DNA of 7,673 nt, taken from Bacteroidota bacterium. Its GTDB lineage: Bacteria > Bacteroidota > Bacteroidia > CAMBQF01. The notes below the pieces were generated by a model. It did no database searches, was not told the DNA's origin, and worked only from the letters and a program-made list of their open reading frames with translations. Below are positions 7,205 to 7,673 of this stretch, one piece after another. The position numbers and the translations under genes are program-made. Position 1 is the stretch's first letter. Every line of letters begins with the position of its first letter. The stretch is from the NCBI GenBank assembly GCA_027483285.1, contig JAIXUZ010000240.1, positions 1 to 7,673 on the forward strand, read 5' to 3'.

Positions 7205-7534
7205 TCATAGCTCGTTATACTTTTTAGCAGTCCCCTTAGCCTTATCAACCGGATATTTTTCTCCGTTTAATTTAAGCTTATCAAGTATAATCTGTTTTAC
7301 ATCTAGGCCATATTTGTCTGCTAACAGTAATGCAAATGAAAGAACATCGGCAAGTTCTTGTTTTACTTTTTCTTTGTTTGCATCTTCTGCATTTTTCCAA
7401 AGAAATAATTCGAGTAATTCACCCGCTTCTATATTTATAGCTAATGCTAAATCTTTAGGATTATGAAATTGCTCCCAATCTCTTTCATCTCTAAATTTTT
7501 TCAGTTCAGCAATTATTTCTTCAATATCCGACAT
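7205..7534 (-). CDS. MazG-like nucleotide pyrophosphohydrolase
   Basis: This 109-residue all-alpha protein belongs to the MazG / dCTP pyrophosphatase-like superfamily, which hydrolyses nucleoside triphosphates to monophosphates and pyrophosphate. The metal-binding signature is complete: E36-x-x-E39 in NIEAGELLE, and E60-x-x-D63 in QELADVLSFALLLADKYGLD. RDWEQFHNPKDLALAI (18-33) and the C-terminal KAKGTAKKYNEL are typical of the short, single-domain members. The start ATG at 7534 has a TATATTTG box upstream and no Shine-Dalgarno sequence. The stop TGA overlaps the ATG of the mcrB-like gene (ATGA), so it is the first gene of the defence operon and is expected to be co-translated with it. Its substrate is unknown. 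Clearing modified or phage nucleotides, or sensing nucleotide pools, are inferences. It appears intact. Confidence 0.9.
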   Translation of the reverse strand: MSDIEEIIAELKKFRDERDWEQFHNPKDLALAINIEAGELLELFLWKNAEDANKEKVKQELADVLSFALLLADKYGLDVKQIILDKLKLNGEKYPVDKAKGTAKKYNEL

Positions 7535-7551
7535 TGCGTTTGATTTAGACC

Positions 7552-7559
7552 CAAATATA
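7552..7559 (-). promoter_or_regulatory. Putative -7 box of the mazG-mcrB-nuclease operon (TATATTTG)
   Basis: On the minus strand TATATTTG matches the Bacteroidota -7 consensus TAnnTTTG and lies 17 bp before the MazG-like start codon, implying a very short leader. No well-placed TTTG/TTG -33 box is seen; the nearest TTG is only 12 bases upstream. A small GGCT-TGT-AGCC hairpin sits in that spacer. The box alone supports a promoter of moderate or regulated strength. Confidence 0.5.
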
Positions 7560-7602
7560 GAAAAATGGCTACAAGCCTGTTAGTCACGAGTTATATTATT
7601 TC

Positions 7603-7634
7603 TTGACAAAGGGGTAGGCGGGGTTGTATCTTTG
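7603..7634 (+). promoter_or_regulatory. Rightward Bacteroidota-type promoter leaving the window
   Basis: TTG at 7603-7605 (in TCTTGACAAA) and a perfect TATCTTTG at 7627-7634 are 21 bp apart, close to the -33/-7 arrangement of the Bacteroidota primary sigma factor. Transcription would begin around 7640 in a G-rich stretch. The transcribed gene lies beyond the right edge and cannot be identified. The promoter is divergent from the defence operon. Confidence 0.6.
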
Positions 7635-7673
7635 TGGTTGGGGGGAGAGAATTGTCCTCCTCCGTCCGCCTGC

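Larger units (their letters stand above)
6966..7208 (-). pseudogene. Stranded 5' fragment of the mcrB-like gene (N-terminal specificity-type domain)
   Basis: The frame starts with ATG at 7208 and encodes 80 residues. Only the first 69 (7208-7002) are host gene; residues 70-80 (CSLTFFKTVLN) are read from the IS right end. The host part has the pattern of a small N-terminal module found on modification-dependent restriction proteins: helix HLLKAIERIVREGIP, then YYDIIYNNKSYPPKVVVSYANHF, then GEDLDRNLFTGGI. In such proteins the GG is followed by (D/E)TxxFxxxxGFxI. That continuation is found beyond the element at 5771 onward as DTPSFK and LEKEGFKI. The ATG overlaps the TGA of the MazG-like gene as ATGA, so this was the true start of the motor gene, whose restored length is about 720 residues. 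A ScoMcrA-N-like domain name is possible but from memory. A stand-alone function for the 80-residue product is unlikely. Confidence 0.83.
7535..7673. other. Intergenic right edge: divergent promoter region, no gene visible
   Basis: No open reading frame or recognisable RNA gene is seen in these 139 bases. The part next to the MazG-like gene is AT-rich like the operon, and the last ~60 bases turn GC-rich. The region holds the two opposing promoter motifs. The final stretch contains GGGGGAGA and TCCTCC blocks that could pair in a transcript; this is too partial to name an RNA. Confidence 0.5.

Noticed and set aside
6966..7208. An independent 80-residue hypothetical gene after the MazG-like gene
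   Set aside because: Its last 11 codons and stop come from the IS right end, and the first 69 codons match the missing N-terminus of the mcrB-like gene across the AATA duplication.
7176..7466. Plus-strand 96-residue open frame opposite the MazG-like gene
   Set aside because: It is the antisense shadow of a well-supported MazG-like coding sequence and shows no domain or promoter.
1..7673. CRISPR array, tRNA or rRNA genes, retron or toxin-antitoxin pair
   Set aside because: No regularly spaced repeats, no tRNA-like cloverleaf ends and no reverse transcriptase motifs were seen. The MazG-like protein is a pyrophosphohydrolase, not an antitoxin partner of a toxin here.

Overview
The window looks like a chromosomal segment from a member of the Bacteroidota. 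The evidence is promoter-like motifs of the TAnnTTTG type (TATCTTTG at the right edge, TATATTTG in front of the MazG-like gene), almost no Shine-Dalgarno sequences before the start codons, and the types of genes present. The genus cannot be fixed from the sequence alone.

Layout, left to right. (1) Positions 1-240 hold the 3' end of an RluF-type 23S rRNA pseudouridine synthase, and 298-1590 hold a complete membrane-bound di-iron hydroxylase of the fatty acid hydroxylase superfamily that most resembles alkylglycerol monooxygenase. Both are GC-richer and look like the resident chromosome. (2) Positions 1602-7534 are clearly AT-richer and form a minus-strand defence operon interrupted by an insertion sequence. 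In transcription order it holds a MazG-like nucleotide pyrophosphohydrolase (7534-7205), an McrB-like AAA+ motor gene (originally starting at 7208), and a DUF2357/DUF524-type PD-(D/E)XK nuclease that plays the McrC role (3815-1602). Successive genes overlap by ATGA and by TAATG, as expected for a translationally coupled operon. (3) Positions 5776-7001 hold a complete 1,226-bp IS3-family element, most like the IS407 group. It has orfA and orfB, an A_AAA_AAG slippage site, an intact DDE triad, imperfect terminal inverted repeats beginning TGTA, and a 4-bp target duplication (AATA). (4) Positions 7535-7673 hold the operon promoter region and a divergent rightward promoter that reads out of the window.

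The main result is that the insertion sequence sits inside the mcrB-like gene. The first 69 codons now lie to the right of the element, where they look like a small separate gene, and the remaining ~650 codons lie to its left. Removing the element and one copy of AATA rejoins a recognisable domain end (FTGGI + DTPSFK ... LEKEGFKI). The rejoined gene still carries a one-base frameshift a few codons past the junction, so it appears to have two lesions. A perfect 30-bp palindrome near the end of orfB, followed by a T run on the minus strand, could also stop operon transcripts that enter the element.

The intact ancestor would have been a three-gene type IV (modification-dependent) restriction system in which an NTP pyrophosphohydrolase is co-transcribed with an McrB-like motor and a DUF2357 nuclease. 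I do not know of a described system with this make-up. The MazG coupling and the putative base-reader modules at the N-terminus of the motor and the C-terminus of the nuclease are the most novel aspects.
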